The notes: generated by a model from the sequence alone, not told the origin. DNA of 64,000 nucleotides from Microlunatus kandeliicorticis (GCF_014137855.1 NZ_JACGWT010000001.1:372001-436000); one strand, 5' to 3'; counted from the stretch's first letter, positions 1-8,564 are shown. A program made the numbers and translations.

Positions 1-614
1 ACCGGGCAGGCCTCGCACCGGGGCGAGCGGGCCGTGCAGACCAGCGCGCCGAGCTCCATCGAGGCGACCGCCCAGCGCGCCGCCCGCTCCGGCCGGGTCG
101 GCAGGAACTCGACGGCCAGGTCGCGCTCGGCCCGGGTCGGCGTCGGGTCCGGGTGCGCCCGCCCCTGCGCCACCCGGCTCAGCACCCGCCGGACGTTGGT
201 GTCGAGCACCAGGTGGCGTTGGCGGAAGGCGAAGCTGGCGATCGCCGCCGCGGTGTAGCTGCCGACGCCGGGCAGCGCCAGGAGGTCGTCGATTCCACGG
301 GGGACCTGGCCGTCGTGGTGGTCACGGATGGCGGTGGCGGCCTGGTGCAGCCGGAGCGCCCGGCGCGGATAGCCCAGGCGACCCCACGCCCGCACCGCCT
401 CGCCCGCCGGGGCGTCGGCCAGGGCGGTGGGGGTCGGCCAGCGCTCGACCCAGCTCGCCCACGGCCCGCGGACCCGCTCGACCGGCGTCTGCTGGAGCAT
501 GAACTCGCTGACCATGATCATCCACGGGGTGGCGTCGCGGTGCCGCCACGGCAGGTCGCGCGCCTCCTGGTCGTACCAGCGCACGACCCTGCGCACCACG
601 GTCGATCGGTCCAC
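1..614 (-). CDS. mutY: A/G-specific adenine glycosylase MutY (3' end outside window)
   Basis: This is a base-excision repair glycosylase that removes adenine mispaired with guanine or 8-oxoguanine. The first 204 codons are visible. Residues 36-45 (SEFMLQQTPV) hold the catalytic Glu37. A helix-hairpin-helix LPGVGSY lies at 114-120, and DTNV with catalytic Asp138 follows. Three cysteines of the 4Fe-4S loop (C193, C200, C203) are present; the fourth would lie beyond position 1. The GTG start was chosen because an in-frame TAG lies four codons upstream and because a TAGGCT -10 box sits 6 nt ahead, as for a leaderless mRNA. The C-terminal NUDIX-like domain cannot be judged. In mycobacteria mutY also lies near radA-disA. 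Confidence 0.93.
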   Translation of the reverse strand, partial: MDRSTVVRRVVRWYDQEARDLPWRHRDATPWMIMVSEFMLQQTPVERVRGPWASWVERWPTPTALADAPAGEAVRAWGRLGYPRRALRLHQAATAIRDHHDGQVPRGIDDLLALPGVGSYTAAAIASFAFRQRHLVLDTNVRRVLSRVAQGRAHPDPTPTRAERDLAVEFLPTRPERAARWAVASMELGALVCTARSPRCEACP

Positions 615-620
615 CCCGGA

Positions 621-626
621 AGCCTA
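621..626 (-). promoter_or_regulatory. -10 box for mutY, leaderless
   Basis: TAGGCT on the minus strand ends 6 nt before the mutY GTG, so the predicted transcript starts at or next to the start codon. No convincing -35 is seen. Confidence 0.45.
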
Positions 627-704
627 GGCAGGGCGCGGTTTTGAACGCCGGCTGAGCCCGTGCTGGGGACGGCGTGGCACCGCTCAGCGAGCGGACAGCG
701 TGCT

Positions 705-710
705 TAACCT
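705..710 (+). promoter_or_regulatory. -10 box, leaderless, for the gene at 717
   Basis: TAACCT ends 6 nt before the ATG at 717. No ribosome binding site lies between, which fits a leaderless transcript. Confidence 0.4.
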
Positions 711-716
711 CACGTC

Positions 717-1511
717 ATGAGCGGTGTGATGCACCCGGTCGGTCCGGAGCCGCAGGAGACCTACTGGGTCCGGCGCGCGGTGGTGATCGGCAGCGCCCTG
801 GTGTTGATGATCATCCTGTTGCTGGTGCTGTTCAACCTCAACGGGAGCCAGCAACCGGCACCGGCCGCGCCGCCCAACCCGCTGCCCTCGCTCACGCCGA
901 TGACCCCGAGCGCGTCACCGTCGAGCGCGTCGCCCTCGCCCAGCGGGTCGGCGAGCGCGTCGGCCTCGGCCAGCGGCAAGGCCACCCCGAGCGCGTCGGC
1001 CAGCGGCAAGGCGAGCAGCTCCGCGAGCGCCTCCGCCTCGGCCAGCGGCTCGCCGAAGGCCGCCGGCAAGGCGTCCAGCAGCCCGAGCACCAAGAGCACC
1101 AGCACCGCAGTGACCCAGCAGACGCTGACGGTCTGCGACCCGTCGGACCTCGACCTGTCGGTCGACAGCCCCCGGACGGCGGGGGTCTCCTCGTCGGTCG
1201 GCTTCAAGCTCAGCCTGACCAACACCGGCAGCAACACCTGCGTGGTGACGGTGAACCCGAACGACTTCAGCCTCAAGCTCGTGTCCGGCAGCGACCGGAT
1301 CTGGAGCACCGCCGACTGCAGCACCCTGGTCGGCCAGCGGCTCGCCCAGCTGACGCCGAAGCAGAGCCTGAACTGGACCGTCGAATGGAACGGCAAGCGG
1401 TCCGCGTCCGGCTGCAAGACCCGACCCGGGACGCCGGGCGCCGGTTACTACTGGGCCACCGCCAGCTTCACCGGGGTCGCCTCCGACCGGGCGAGGCTCA
1501 TCCTCACCTGA
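717..1511 (+). CDS. Membrane-anchored protein with low-complexity linker, function unknown
   Basis: This 264-residue protein has a short cytoplasmic N-terminus and one hydrophobic segment at about residues 20-42 (WVRRAVVIGSALVLMIILLL). A long Ser/Ala/Pro/Lys-rich linker follows (about 45-135), then an extracytoplasmic domain with four cysteines (C139, C180, C202 and C225 approximately) that could form disulfides. The C-terminal half looks like a beta-sandwich of the kind seen in actinobacterial surface proteins such as DUF4232, but I cannot assign a family. It is convergent with disA and next to mutY. The same position holds a conserved membrane protein (Rv3587c) in Mycobacterium tuberculosis, so it is a likely positional counterpart. 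Function is unknown. Confidence 0.8.
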   Translation: MSGVMHPVGPEPQETYWVRRAVVIGSALVLMIILLLVLFNLNGSQQPAPAAPPNPLPSLTPMTPSASPSSASPSPSGSASASASASGKATPSASASGKASSSASASASASGSPKAAGKASSSPSTKSTSTAVTQQTLTVCDPSDLDLSVDSPRTAGVSSSVGFKLSLTNTGSNTCVVTVNPNDFSLKLVSGSDRIWSTADCSTLVGQRLAQLTPKQSLNWTVEWNGKRSASGCKTRPGTPGAGYYWATASFTGVASDRARLILT

Positions 1512-1523
1512 CGGCTCGTCACG

Positions 1524-1765
1524 CGCGCTGAGTTCGTCGAAGCGCCGACCGTCTGCCCTTCGACAGGCTCAGGGCACAGCTTTCACGCACGCTGAGCCTG
1601 TCGAAGCGTTGAGCCTGTCGAAGCGCCGACCGCTCGCCCTTCGACAGGCTCAGGGCACGGGTCTCCACGCTCAGGCCACCACTTCACGCACGCTGAGCCT
1701 GTCGAAGCGCCGACCGCTCGCCCTTCGACAGGCTCAGGGCACGGTCCCCGCGCGCTCAGGGCACG
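1524..1765. repeat. Cluster of REP-like CTTCGACAGGCTCAG elements
   Basis: The 305-bp convergent gap between the membrane protein and disA holds no gene. It contains alternating direct and inverted copies of a palindromic element: CCCTTCGACAGGCTCAGGGC at about 1556, 1637 and 1720, and GCTGAGCCTGTCGAAGCG at about 1590, 1608 and 1692. Each pair of opposite copies can fold into a hairpin. The same family recurs elsewhere in the window. Confidence 0.9.
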
Positions 1766-1816
1766 GTCCACGGGCTCAGGGCGCTGCGAGGCGGCGCCGA
1801 GCAGCCGGTGGGTCGG

Positions 1817-2875
1817 TCAGCTGTAGGCGGACTCGGCCAGCCGGGTCAGGCCCTCGCGGATGATCCGGGCCCGGCTCTCGCCGACGCCCTCGACCTCTTG
1901 GAGCTCGGCGCTGCTGGCGCCGAGGACCGCCTGCAGGCTGCCGAAGTGGTCGATCAGCCGGGCGCTGTAGGCGCCGGGCAGCCGGTTGATCTGGGCCAGC
2001 TGGCGGTAACCGCGCGCGGCGATCCGGGTGTCGAGGTGCTCCCCGGCGCCGTAGCCGAGCGCCCGGGAGACCGCGTGCGGGTCGAGCAGCTCGGTGGTGC
2101 TCAGGGCCTCCAGCCCGCTCAGGCTGAACACGCTGTCCGGATCGGCGGGCCGGTAGTCGAGTTCGAGCTGCTGGCGCAGCTCGTCGGTGCCGGCCGACAG
2201 CTCGTGCAGCTGCAGGCTGAGCAGCCGTCCGTCGGTGCCGAGCTCGACCACGTACCCGGACAGCTCGAGATCGAGCCGACGGACCATCTCCAGCCGCTGG
2301 GCCACGATCGCCAGGTCGCGGATGGTGACCTGATCCTCGACCTCGAGCACCGAGAGCCGCCGGGTCACCTCCTGCAGCCGGCTGCGGTAGCGCTCGAGCG
2401 TCTGCAGTGCCTGGTCGGCGCGCGACAGGATCTGCTCGGAGTTCTCCACCAGCCGGCGCTCGCTGTCCAGGAACAGCGCGATGGTCGACATCGACGCCGA
2501 CACGCTCACCACCGGCACCCCGGTCTGTCGCGAGGTCCGGTCGGCGGTCCGGTGCCGGGTGCCGGTCTCGACGGTCGGCAGGGCCGCGTCCGGCATCAGC
2601 TGGACCCCGGCCGCCACGATCCGCGCGATGTCGTCGCTGAGCAGGATCGCGCCGTCCATCTTGGCCAGCTCACGCAGCGCGGTCGGGGTGTAGGCGACGT
2701 CGAGGGCGAACCCGCCGGTGGAGATCTCCTGCACCGCGCGGTTGTTGCCGAGGACGACCAGCGCCCCGGTACGGCCGCGGAGGATCCGTTCGAAGCCCTC
2801 GCGCAGCGGGGTCCCGGGAGCCATCAGCGCCAGGGTGTCCAGCAGTCTCGAGCCCCGCACCTGATCCAACGCCAA
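1817..2875 (-). CDS. disA: Diadenylate cyclase DisA (DNA integrity scanning protein)
   Basis: DisA makes cyclic di-AMP from two ATP and links DNA integrity to signalling. The protein has 352 residues. The N-terminal DAC domain carries DGA at 74-76 and RHR at 107-109, the two active-site motifs of the family. A helical spine follows, and a C-terminal helix-hairpin-helix DNA-binding domain (VEGVGESRARII, about residues 330-341) is present. The predicted start is TTG, preceded by GGGGGATGAG as a ribosome binding site; the ATG five bases further up is out of frame. radA lies upstream in the same direction, as in mycobacteria and many Gram-positive bacteria, and RadA is known to restrain DisA activity. 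Confidence 0.95.
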   Translation of the reverse strand: MALDQVRGSRLLDTLALMAPGTPLREGFERILRGRTGALVVLGNNRAVQEISTGGFALDVAYTPTALRELAKMDGAILLSDDIARIVAAGVQLMPDAALPTVETGTRHRTADRTSRQTGVPVVSVSASMSTIALFLDSERRLVENSEQILSRADQALQTLERYRSRLQEVTRRLSVLEVEDQVTIRDLAIVAQRLEMVRRLDLELSGYVVELGTDGRLLSLQLHELSAGTDELRQQLELDYRPADPDSVFSLSGLEALSTTELLDPHAVSRALGYGAGEHLDTRIAARGYRQLAQINRLPGAYSARLIDHFGSLQAVLGASSAELQEVEGVGESRARIIREGLTRLAESAYS

Positions 2876-3016
2876 CTCATCCCCCGATCGTCACGCGCGT
2901 TCACGTATCGCGCTGCTGGAGCCCTGCCGCGGACCCCGCTCGAGGTGTCGATCCAGGTCGACGGCGGCAGTCCGGGGAGGTGGCCGGACCCCCAAGTTCG
3001 GCCACCGGACGGCGTC

Positions 3017-3022
3017 AGCCTA
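3017..3022 (-). promoter_or_regulatory. Candidate -10 box for disA
   Basis: TAGGCT on the minus strand matches the TAnnnT form used elsewhere in the window. It suggests that disA can be transcribed separately from radA with an untranslated leader. Confidence 0.3.
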
Positions 3023-3173
3023 GACGAGCAGGGCGTCCAGAACCGTGCCAGCGAGCGCGCTGGTCTCCCGGGACGCTGTCACTGCTGGGGCCGATGGGAC
3101 GCGTCAGCACGCATGGGACCGTCCGTGCCGTCCCGCAGGTGACCGCCATCACGTTGAGGCTGGGGTCGAGGAT

Positions 3174-3207
3174 CGGCGCCGTCCGGGGCCGGCCCCGGAC
3201 GGCGCCG
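3174..3207. terminator. Perfect 34-bp palindrome downstream of radA
   Basis: The left arm CGGCGCCGTCCGGGGCC (3174-3190) is followed directly by its exact reverse complement, with no spacer. It starts about 50 bp after the radA stop. It could act as a terminator or attenuator hairpin in RNA, or be a protein-binding or cruciform site in DNA. There is no U-tract. Confidence 0.5.
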
Positions 3208-3257
3208 CGGCGGCCGGCGCGGTCCGACCCAGCCGATGCCTGGTGCCGGACGGCGGC

Positions 3258-4721
3258 TCAGTCGGGGACGGCGGCCAACCGGTCGGCACGTGCCTCGCCG
3301 CGACCGCCGCGCTGGACGCCGAGCACGGCGAGCGCCTCGGCCAGCGTGTCCGCGCTGTGGACCCGGAGACCACCGATCGAGCGGACCTCGCGGCGACCGT
3401 CGCGGGTCGGCCGCGGCTCGCGGTCGGAGCCGACGCCCTGGGCCGGCACCACCGCCTCGGTGAAGCCCAGCCGCGCCGCCTCGGCCAGCCGGCGGTCCGT
3501 CCCCGGCACCCGCCGGAGCTCGCCGGCCAGGCCGATCTCACCGATGGCGATCACCCCGCCGCGGAGTCCGGTGTCGGTGACCGCCGAGGCGACCGCGACG
3601 GCCGCCGCCAGGTCGGCGCCCGGGTCGATCACCCGCGCGCCGCCGACCGTGGAGACGTAGACGTCACGGTCGTAGAGCCGGTGCCGGGCCCGGCGCTCGA
3701 GCACGGCGAGCACCATGGCCATCCGGCCCGCCTCGACGCCGTGCATGGTCCGCCGGGGCACCTGGAGCGCCGACGGCGCGACCAGCGCCTGGAGCTCGGC
3801 CAGCAGCGGTCGCCGGCCCTCCATGGTCACGGTCACACAGGTGCCCGGCTCCGGGGTCTCCCGGTGGCTGGTGAACAGCCCCGACGGGTCGGGGACCTCG
3901 ACGATCCCGTTCTCGGCCATCTCGAAGCAGCCGACCTCGTCGGCCGGGCCGAACCGGTTCTTGGTCGCGCGCACCATCCGGAAGCCCGAGTGCCGGTCGC
4001 CCTCGAAGGCGAGCACCACGTCGACCAGGTGCTCGAGCAGCCGCGGACCCGCGATCGAGCCCTCCTTGGTCACGTGTCCGACGATCATCACCGCCATCCC
4101 GCGCCGCTTGGCCACCCGGACCAGGGCGGCGGTGACCTCGCGGACCTGGCTGACCCCGCCGGGGGAGCCGTCGGCCTCGGCCGCACCGATGGTCTGCACC
4201 GAGTCGACCACCAGCAGCGACGGCCCGACCTCCTCGATGTGCCCGAGTACGGTGCCGAGGTCGGTCTCGGCGGCCAGGTAGAGGTCGTCGGCCAGTGCGT
4301 CCGTGCGGCCGGCGCGCAGCCGGACCTGGGCCGCGGACTCCTCACCGGTCACGTACAGCGTGGTCCGGCCGGCCTTGGCCCAGCGGGCGGCGACCTCGAG
4401 CAACAGGGTCGACTTCCCGACGCCCGGCTCGCCGGCCAGCAGCACCACCGCCCCGGGCACCAGGCCGTCGCCGAGCACCCGGTCGAGCTCGCCGATCCCG
4501 GTGGCGGCCCGGGCGGCGTCCTGCGCGTTCACCTGGGCGATCGGGACCGCGCGCGAGGTGGGCGCGGACGTGCGGACCTCGCGGAGCTTGGGGGCGCCGA
4601 CGTCGGCGATGCTGCCCCAGGTCTGGCACTCGCCGCAGCGGCCGACCCAGCGCATCGTGGTCCAGCCGCACTCGGTGCACGCGTACGAGCTCCGGGGACG
4701 TCCGGTGGTGGTCTTCGCCAT
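3258..4721 (-). CDS. radA: DNA repair protein RadA
   Basis: RadA (Sms) is a RecA-like ATPase that drives branch migration of recombination intermediates. From the ATG at 4721 it has 487 residues. It has an N-terminal C4 zinc finger (C15, C18, C29, C32), a Walker A motif GEPGVGKST near residue 95, the RadA-specific KNRFG motif near 255, and a C-terminal Lon-protease-like domain. An in-frame GTG at 4745 exists. The ATG is preferred because the protein then begins MAKTTTG, as in relatives, and because a TAGCGT -10 box lies 7 nt upstream of it. disA lies downstream on the same strand. Confidence 0.95.
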   Translation of the reverse strand: MAKTTTGRPRSSYACTECGWTTMRWVGRCGECQTWGSIADVGAPKLREVRTSAPTSRAVPIAQVNAQDAARAATGIGELDRVLGDGLVPGAVVLLAGEPGVGKSTLLLEVAARWAKAGRTTLYVTGEESAAQVRLRAGRTDALADDLYLAAETDLGTVLGHIEEVGPSLLVVDSVQTIGAAEADGSPGGVSQVREVTAALVRVAKRRGMAVMIVGHVTKEGSIAGPRLLEHLVDVVLAFEGDRHSGFRMVRATKNRFGPADEVGCFEMAENGIVEVPDPSGLFTSHRETPEPGTCVTVTMEGRRPLLAELQALVAPSALQVPRRTMHGVEAGRMAMVLAVLERRARHRLYDRDVYVSTVGGARVIDPGADLAAAVAVASAVTDTGLRGGVIAIGEIGLAGELRRVPGTDRRLAEAARLGFTEAVVPAQGVGSDREPRPTRDGRREVRSIGGLRVHSADTLAEALAVLGVQRGGRGEARADRLAAVPD

Positions 4722-4728
4722 GACCGAC

Positions 4729-4734
4729 ACGCTA
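4729..4734 (-). promoter_or_regulatory. -10 box for radA, leaderless
   Basis: TAGCGT on the minus strand ends 7 nt before the ATG at 4721. It falls within the alternative extended reading frame and so argues for the shorter start. Confidence 0.4.
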
Positions 4735-4767
4735 GGGGTGGGCACCGACAGTCCGGTGGCGACAGGC

Positions 4768-4907
4768 GCGGGGGCCGCGCTTCGACGGGCTCAGCGCGCG
4801 TGGGAGACGGGCTCGGTGGTCGTGGGGGCCGCGTTTCGACGGGCTCAGCGGGCGCGGTCCGGTTCAGCGGGCGTGGGGGCCGCGTTTCGACGGGCTCAGC
4901 GCGCGGG
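4768..4907. repeat. Three direct copies of a REP-like unit between hisC and radA
   Basis: The core TTCGACGGGCTCAGCG occurs at 4781, 4835 and 4886. Each copy is preceded by GGGGGCCGCG, so the repeated unit is about 33 bp with spacings of 54 and 51 bp. The last copy ends against the hisC stop codon. This is the only cluster of the family in this window that lies between genes in tandem orientation. Confidence 0.85.
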
Positions 4908-5993
4908 TCACCGCGGGTGTGCCGCGGCGACCTCGAGGACGCGGTCGTTGGCCTCGGTCTCGCCGACGGTGATCCGCAGGCCGTCCCAGCGGCCCCCGTC
5001 GGCGAACGGACGGACGGTCAGCCCGGCGGCGGCGAAGCGGTCGTTCCAGGTGGCGGTCCCGGCGGCCGTCGGCAGCCAGAAGAAGTTGCCCTGCGCCTCC
5101 GGGACGTCCCAGCCGAGCCCGCGGAGCCCGTCGACCACCCGGGTCCGCTCCGCCACCAGCGCGGCCACCCGGTCGAGCAGCTCGGTCTCGTGCGCCAGCG
5201 AGGCGACCACCGCGGCCTGCGCCGGGATCGAGACCCCGAAGGGCAGCGAGACCGCCCGGACCGCCCGGATCAGCTCCGGGTCGCCGAGGCAGTAGCCGAC
5301 CCGGAACCCGGCCAGCCCGTAGGCCTTGGACAGCGTCCGCAGCACCACCACGTTCGGCCGGTCGAGCAGCTCCGGGCCGCGGCAGACCCCGGGCCGGTCG
5401 CTGAACTCGACGTAGGCCTCGTCGACCACGACCAGGACGTCCTCGGGCACCTGCGCCACGAACGCAGCCACGGCGTCGTGGTCCAGCGCCGGCCCGGTCG
5501 GGTTGTTCGGCGTGCACAGCAGCACCGCGCGGGTGCGGTCGGTGATCGCGGCGGCCATCGCGTCGAGGTCGTGCCGGGCCCCGTCGGTCAGCGGCACCCG
5601 GACGCCGGTGGCGCCGGTCAGCTGGACGGCGATCGGGTAGGCCTCGAAGCTCCGCCAGGCGTGGACGACCTCGTCCCCGGGCCCGGAGACGGCCTGCAGC
5701 AGGTGATAGAGCACCGCCACCGACCCGGTGCCCAGGGCGACCCGGTCGGTGCCGAGCCCCAGCCGGCCGGCCAACGCCTCGGTGGCCTCGGTGTTGGCCA
5801 GGTCGGGATAGCGGTTCATCCGCGCGCACGCCGCGGTCACCGCCTCGAGCACTCCGGGCAGCGGCGGGTAGGGGTTCTCGTTGCTCGACAGCTTGTACGC
5901 CGGGCCGCCCGCACCACCGCCCGCACCGCCGGCCGGGCGGCCGGGGACGTAGGCGGGCAGCGAGGCGACCTCGGGTCGGATCGGGAGCGGCAC
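4908..5993 (-). CDS. hisC: Histidinol-phosphate / aromatic aminotransferase, HisC family
   Basis: This is a class I/II PLP aminotransferase of 361 residues. SSNENPYPP (36-44) and NNPTG (163-167) are typical, as are DEAY (191-194) and SKAYGLAGFRVGY with the PLP lysine K223. The family makes histidinol phosphate in histidine synthesis, or acts on aromatic keto acids (Pat in actinobacteria). There are no other his genes here, so an aromatic aminotransferase role (Pat-like) is equally possible. It starts at GTG, 21 bp after the VOC gene on the same strand, and the two are probably co-transcribed. Confidence 0.88.
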   Translation of the reverse strand: MPLPIRPEVASLPAYVPGRPAGGAGGGAGGPAYKLSSNENPYPPLPGVLEAVTAACARMNRYPDLANTEATEALAGRLGLGTDRVALGTGSVAVLYHLLQAVSGPGDEVVHAWRSFEAYPIAVQLTGATGVRVPLTDGARHDLDAMAAAITDRTRAVLLCTPNNPTGPALDHDAVAAFVAQVPEDVLVVVDEAYVEFSDRPGVCRGPELLDRPNVVVLRTLSKAYGLAGFRVGYCLGDPELIRAVRAVSLPFGVSIPAQAAVVASLAHETELLDRVAALVAERTRVVDGLRGLGWDVPEAQGNFFWLPTAAGTATWNDRFAAAGLTVRPFADGGRWDGLRITVGETEANDRVLEVAAAHPR

Positions 5994-6014
5994 GGTGCGA
6001 GAGGTGGGGCCGGA

Positions 6015-6677
6015 TCAGATCCGGACGGTCCCGTCGGGGGTGTCGAAGTGGGCCGCGACGATGCCGGGCTCGGTCCCGTCGGTGTCGATCCAGTCGATCC
6101 GGACGTCGCTGAGCACCGGGTCGGTGCGCCCGCCCAGCCAGTCGTCGATGCGGTCGGGGTCGCCGGCCACCTCGAGTCCGAGCAGCTGGACCTTGGGTCC
6201 GGTGCCGTTCTCGCCGGCGCCTCCGGCCCGCGACGGGTGCAGCGCTGGCTCGCTCAGCCACTGGATGAAGAAGGGCAGCTGCGGGTCGGACCGCAGGTCG
6301 TTGACCCCGATCTGCAGCCACTCGAGCCGGGTGCCGTCGGGCAGCTGCCGGTTGCCGGCGCGGGCCGGCCGTTCGAGCCGCCGCTCGATCGGGGCGATGT
6401 CGTCGACCGCGACCACCCAGCCGAGCCAGCCGCCACCCTTGAGCGAGCGCTCGCGGACCGCCTGGCCGAAGGCCATCTTGTCCGCGGCCGGGTGGTCGAG
6501 CACCTCGACCACCTCGAGGTAGTGACCGCCGGTCAGCGGCAGCACCCGGTTCCGGGTGCCGAACCGCGGGTGGAAACCGCCGTCGACGAACGGGGCACCG
6601 AGCTGCGCACTCAGTCGCTCCGCCGTCGCGGCCAGCCCGTCCGGGCCGGCCGCGTAGGAGAGGTGGTCGAAGCGCAT
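6015..6677 (-). CDS. VOC (glyoxalase-like) family protein
   Basis: The protein has 220 residues. It begins MRFDHLSYA, the usual first strand of a vicinal-oxygen-chelate fold, and contains GGHYLEVVEVLDHP and the C-terminal motif GTVRI. It resembles the Glyoxalase_3 type with two unequal half-domains. Substrate is unknown. The ATG at 6677 is chosen over a longer in-frame extension because homology begins there. It is upstream of and probably co-transcribed with the aminotransferase. Confidence 0.75.
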   Translation of the reverse strand: MRFDHLSYAAGPDGLAATAERLSAQLGAPFVDGGFHPRFGTRNRVLPLTGGHYLEVVEVLDHPAADKMAFGQAVRERSLKGGGWLGWVVAVDDIAPIERRLERPARAGNRQLPDGTRLEWLQIGVNDLRSDPQLPFFIQWLSEPALHPSRAGGAGENGTGPKVQLLGLEVAGDPDRIDDWLGGRTDPVLSDVRIDWIDTDGTEPGIVAAHFDTPDGTVRI

Positions 6678-6762
6678 GGGAGCATCGTGCCCGAGCGGTC
6701 CGCCGCTCACGGAATCGGGGTCCGCGGGCTGGAACCCGCCGTCCGGACGGACGCCGCCCGCC

Positions 6763-7530
6763 TCAGGAGGGGTCGGCCGGGTGCCGCAGCAGGCTCCCCG
6801 TGCGGCTCTCGAACTCGCGGCAGAGCTTGCGCACCGTCTTGTAGGCCCGCTCACCCATCAGCGCGACCAGCTCGGCCCGGTTGGCCAGGTAGACCGGCTC
6901 GCGGCCCTGGTGCGCCTCGGTGTTCGACGTGCAGTACCAGTCCAGGTCGTGCCCGCCGGGGCCCCAGCCCTCGCGGGTGTACTCGCCGATCGACACCTCG
7001 GTGTAGGTGGTCTGGTCGGTCCGGGTGACCTCGCGGAACTGACGCCGGATCGGCAGCTGCCAGCAGACGTCGGGCTTGGTCTCGACGAAGTCGCGGCCCT
7101 GGCTCAGCGCGAGCGTGTGCAGCGCGCAGCCCTCGCCGGCCGCGAACCCCGGCCGGTTGAGGAAGATGCAGGCCCCGTCGACCACCCGGGTCTTGCGGGC
7201 CGGCTCCTCGCCCGGCGTGACGGTCTCCTCGTCCTCGAGCTCGACCCAGCCGTTCCGGCGGCCCTCGGCCCGGTACTGCCACAGCGAGGCGGGCAGCTGC
7301 TTGACCGCCTGCGCCACCCGGCGCTCGTCGTCCGCGTCGGCGAAGTGCGCGCCGAGGGTGCAGCAGCCGTCGTCGGGGCGGTCGGCGTAGATGCCGCGGC
7401 AGCCGGAGCCGAAGATGCACGACCAGCGCGAGGTGAGCCAGGTCAGGTCGATGCGGAACACCTCGTCGGCGTCATCGGGGTTGACGAACTCGGCGAAGGC
7501 GCGGGGGAAGGGGAGCAGCACCTCGGGCAC
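6763..7530 (-). CDS. Conserved Cys-rich protein, function unknown
   Basis: The 255 residues include a cluster CIFGSGC at about 38-44, CC at about 56-57, and further single cysteines (DGAC, GEGC, DVCW, WYC). This resembles metal- or Fe-S-binding proteins of the YkgJ type, but I cannot confirm the family. The GTG start is supported by a TAGGGT -10 box 6 nt upstream. The gene is divergent from the isomerase at 7599, and the two share a 68-bp promoter region. I do not recognise a function. Confidence 0.7.
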   Translation of the reverse strand: MPEVLLPFPRAFAEFVNPDDADEVFRIDLTWLTSRWSCIFGSGCRGIYADRPDDGCCTLGAHFADADDERRVAQAVKQLPASLWQYRAEGRRNGWVELEDEETVTPGEEPARKTRVVDGACIFLNRPGFAAGEGCALHTLALSQGRDFVETKPDVCWQLPIRRQFREVTRTDQTTYTEVSIGEYTREGWGPGGHDLDWYCTSNTEAHQGREPVYLANRAELVALMGERAYKTVRKLCREFESRTGSLLRHPADPS

Positions 7531-7536
7531 GGGTGC

Positions 7537-7542
7537 ACCCTA
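7537..7542 (-). promoter_or_regulatory. -10 box, leaderless, for the gene ending at 6763
   Basis: TAGGGT on the minus strand lies 6 nt before the GTG at 7530. It faces the divergent -10 box at 7587-7592. Confidence 0.45.
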
Positions 7543-7586
7543 CGCAGCCGGCGTCGCGGCACCGGCCGACCGGGCCGACGGCGGGA

Positions 7587-7592
7587 TACGCT
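7587..7592 (+). promoter_or_regulatory. -10 box, leaderless, for the isomerase at 7599
   Basis: TACGCT ends 6 nt before GTG 7599. This spacing selects that GTG over the ATG at 7605 and over longer in-frame starts. Confidence 0.45.
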
Positions 7593-7598
7593 GGCGAG

Positions 7599-8525
7599 GT
7601 GCCGATGCCGCCTGCCCAGGACCCCGGGGCCTCCGCCGGGGACGCCGAGGAGCCCGAGGCCGAGCACCCGCCGGTGATCAAGGTGTCGCCGGCCCGGATC
7701 GGGCTGTCGACCTCCTCGGTCTATCCCGAGACCACCTCGAGCGCGTTCGAGCTGTCCCGCCGGCTCGGCTACGACGGCATCGAGCTGATGGTCGGGATCG
7801 ACCCGGTGGCCGCCGACATCGACGCCGTCGAGAAGCTGCGCGACTACCACGGCGTGCCGGTGCTGTCGGTGCACGCACCCTGCCTGCTGATCACCCAGCG
7901 GGTCTGGGGGACCGACCACTGGGAGAAGCTCCGGCGGTCGGCCGAGGCGGCCAAGCGGCTCGACGCCGACGTCGTGGTCGTGCACCCGCCGTTCCGCTGG
8001 CAGCGCGAGTACGCCCGCGGCTTCGTCGAGGGCGTCCGCCGGCTCACCGAGGAGACCGGGATCCTCATCAGCGTCGAGAACATGTACCCCTGGCGCACCC
8101 CGGGCGGGGAGTTCAAGGCCTACCTGCCCGGCTGGGACCCGACCGAGCGCGACTACGACCACCTGACGCTCGACCTGTCGCACGCCTCGACGGCCAACCA
8201 GCAGAGTCTCGAGCTGGCCCGGTCCTGGGGGTCGCGGCTGCGGCACCTGCACCTGACCGACGGCACCGGGTCGATCAAGGACGAGCACCTCAACCCGGGC
8301 GAGGGCGACCAGAAGGCCGGCGAAGTGCTCGAGTTCCTGGCCGGCAGCGACTTCGCCGGACACGTCGTGCTCGAGGTGAACTCGCGCAAGGCCGAGTCGC
8401 GGGCCCGCCGCGAGGAGCAGCTGGCCGAGGCGCTGGCCTTCACCCGGCTGCACCTGGCCAGCCCGGTGCACAGCGATTACGCGGTCGATTCCACCGGCAC
8501 GGCGAGCGCGGTCGGCACCGGCTGA
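7599..8525 (+). CDS. Sugar phosphate isomerase/epimerase (AP-endonuclease 2 TIM barrel)
   Basis: The 308 residues form a xylose-isomerase-like TIM barrel. Visible motifs are IGLSTSSVYPE, GYDGIELMV, LSVHAPCLL, VVVHPPFRW, ISVENMYP, LDLSHA and HLHLTDG. The conserved His, Glu and Asp residues are positioned to bind divalent metal. Members act as sugar isomerases, epimerases or AP endonucleases; the substrate cannot be told from sequence. Its mycobacterial relative lies beside proline dehydrogenase-like or proC-region genes, and here the proline dehydrogenase follows within 53 bp. Confidence 0.83.
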   Translation: MPMPPAQDPGASAGDAEEPEAEHPPVIKVSPARIGLSTSSVYPETTSSAFELSRRLGYDGIELMVGIDPVAADIDAVEKLRDYHGVPVLSVHAPCLLITQRVWGTDHWEKLRRSAEAAKRLDADVVVVHPPFRWQREYARGFVEGVRRLTEETGILISVENMYPWRTPGGEFKAYLPGWDPTERDYDHLTLDLSHASTANQQSLELARSWGSRLRHLHLTDGTGSIKDEHLNPGEGDQKAGEVLEFLAGSDFAGHVVLEVNSRKAESRARREEQLAEALAFTRLHLASPVHSDYAVDSTGTASAVGTG

Positions 8526-8564
8526 GGCCGGCCGCACGCCCGCGGTGCCGCTCCGGACCGGGGG

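Larger units (their letters stand above)
2876..3257. other. radA-disA intergenic region, no gene
   Basis: There is no coding sequence in these 382 bp. On the minus strand a TAGGCT -10 candidate at 3017-3022 would give disA a leader of about 135 nt. That leader contains a 7-bp inverted repeat, GGTGGCC (2979-2985) with GGCCACC (3000-3006). The long palindrome at 3174-3207 separates radA from disA. Confidence 0.6.

Noticed and set aside
3045-7028. A 1327-codon open frame on the plus strand across radA, hisC and the VOC gene
   Set aside because: It is antisense to three well-recognised genes, is dominated by Arg, Gly, Pro, Asp and His, and has no domain. Such frames are expected in DNA this rich in GC.
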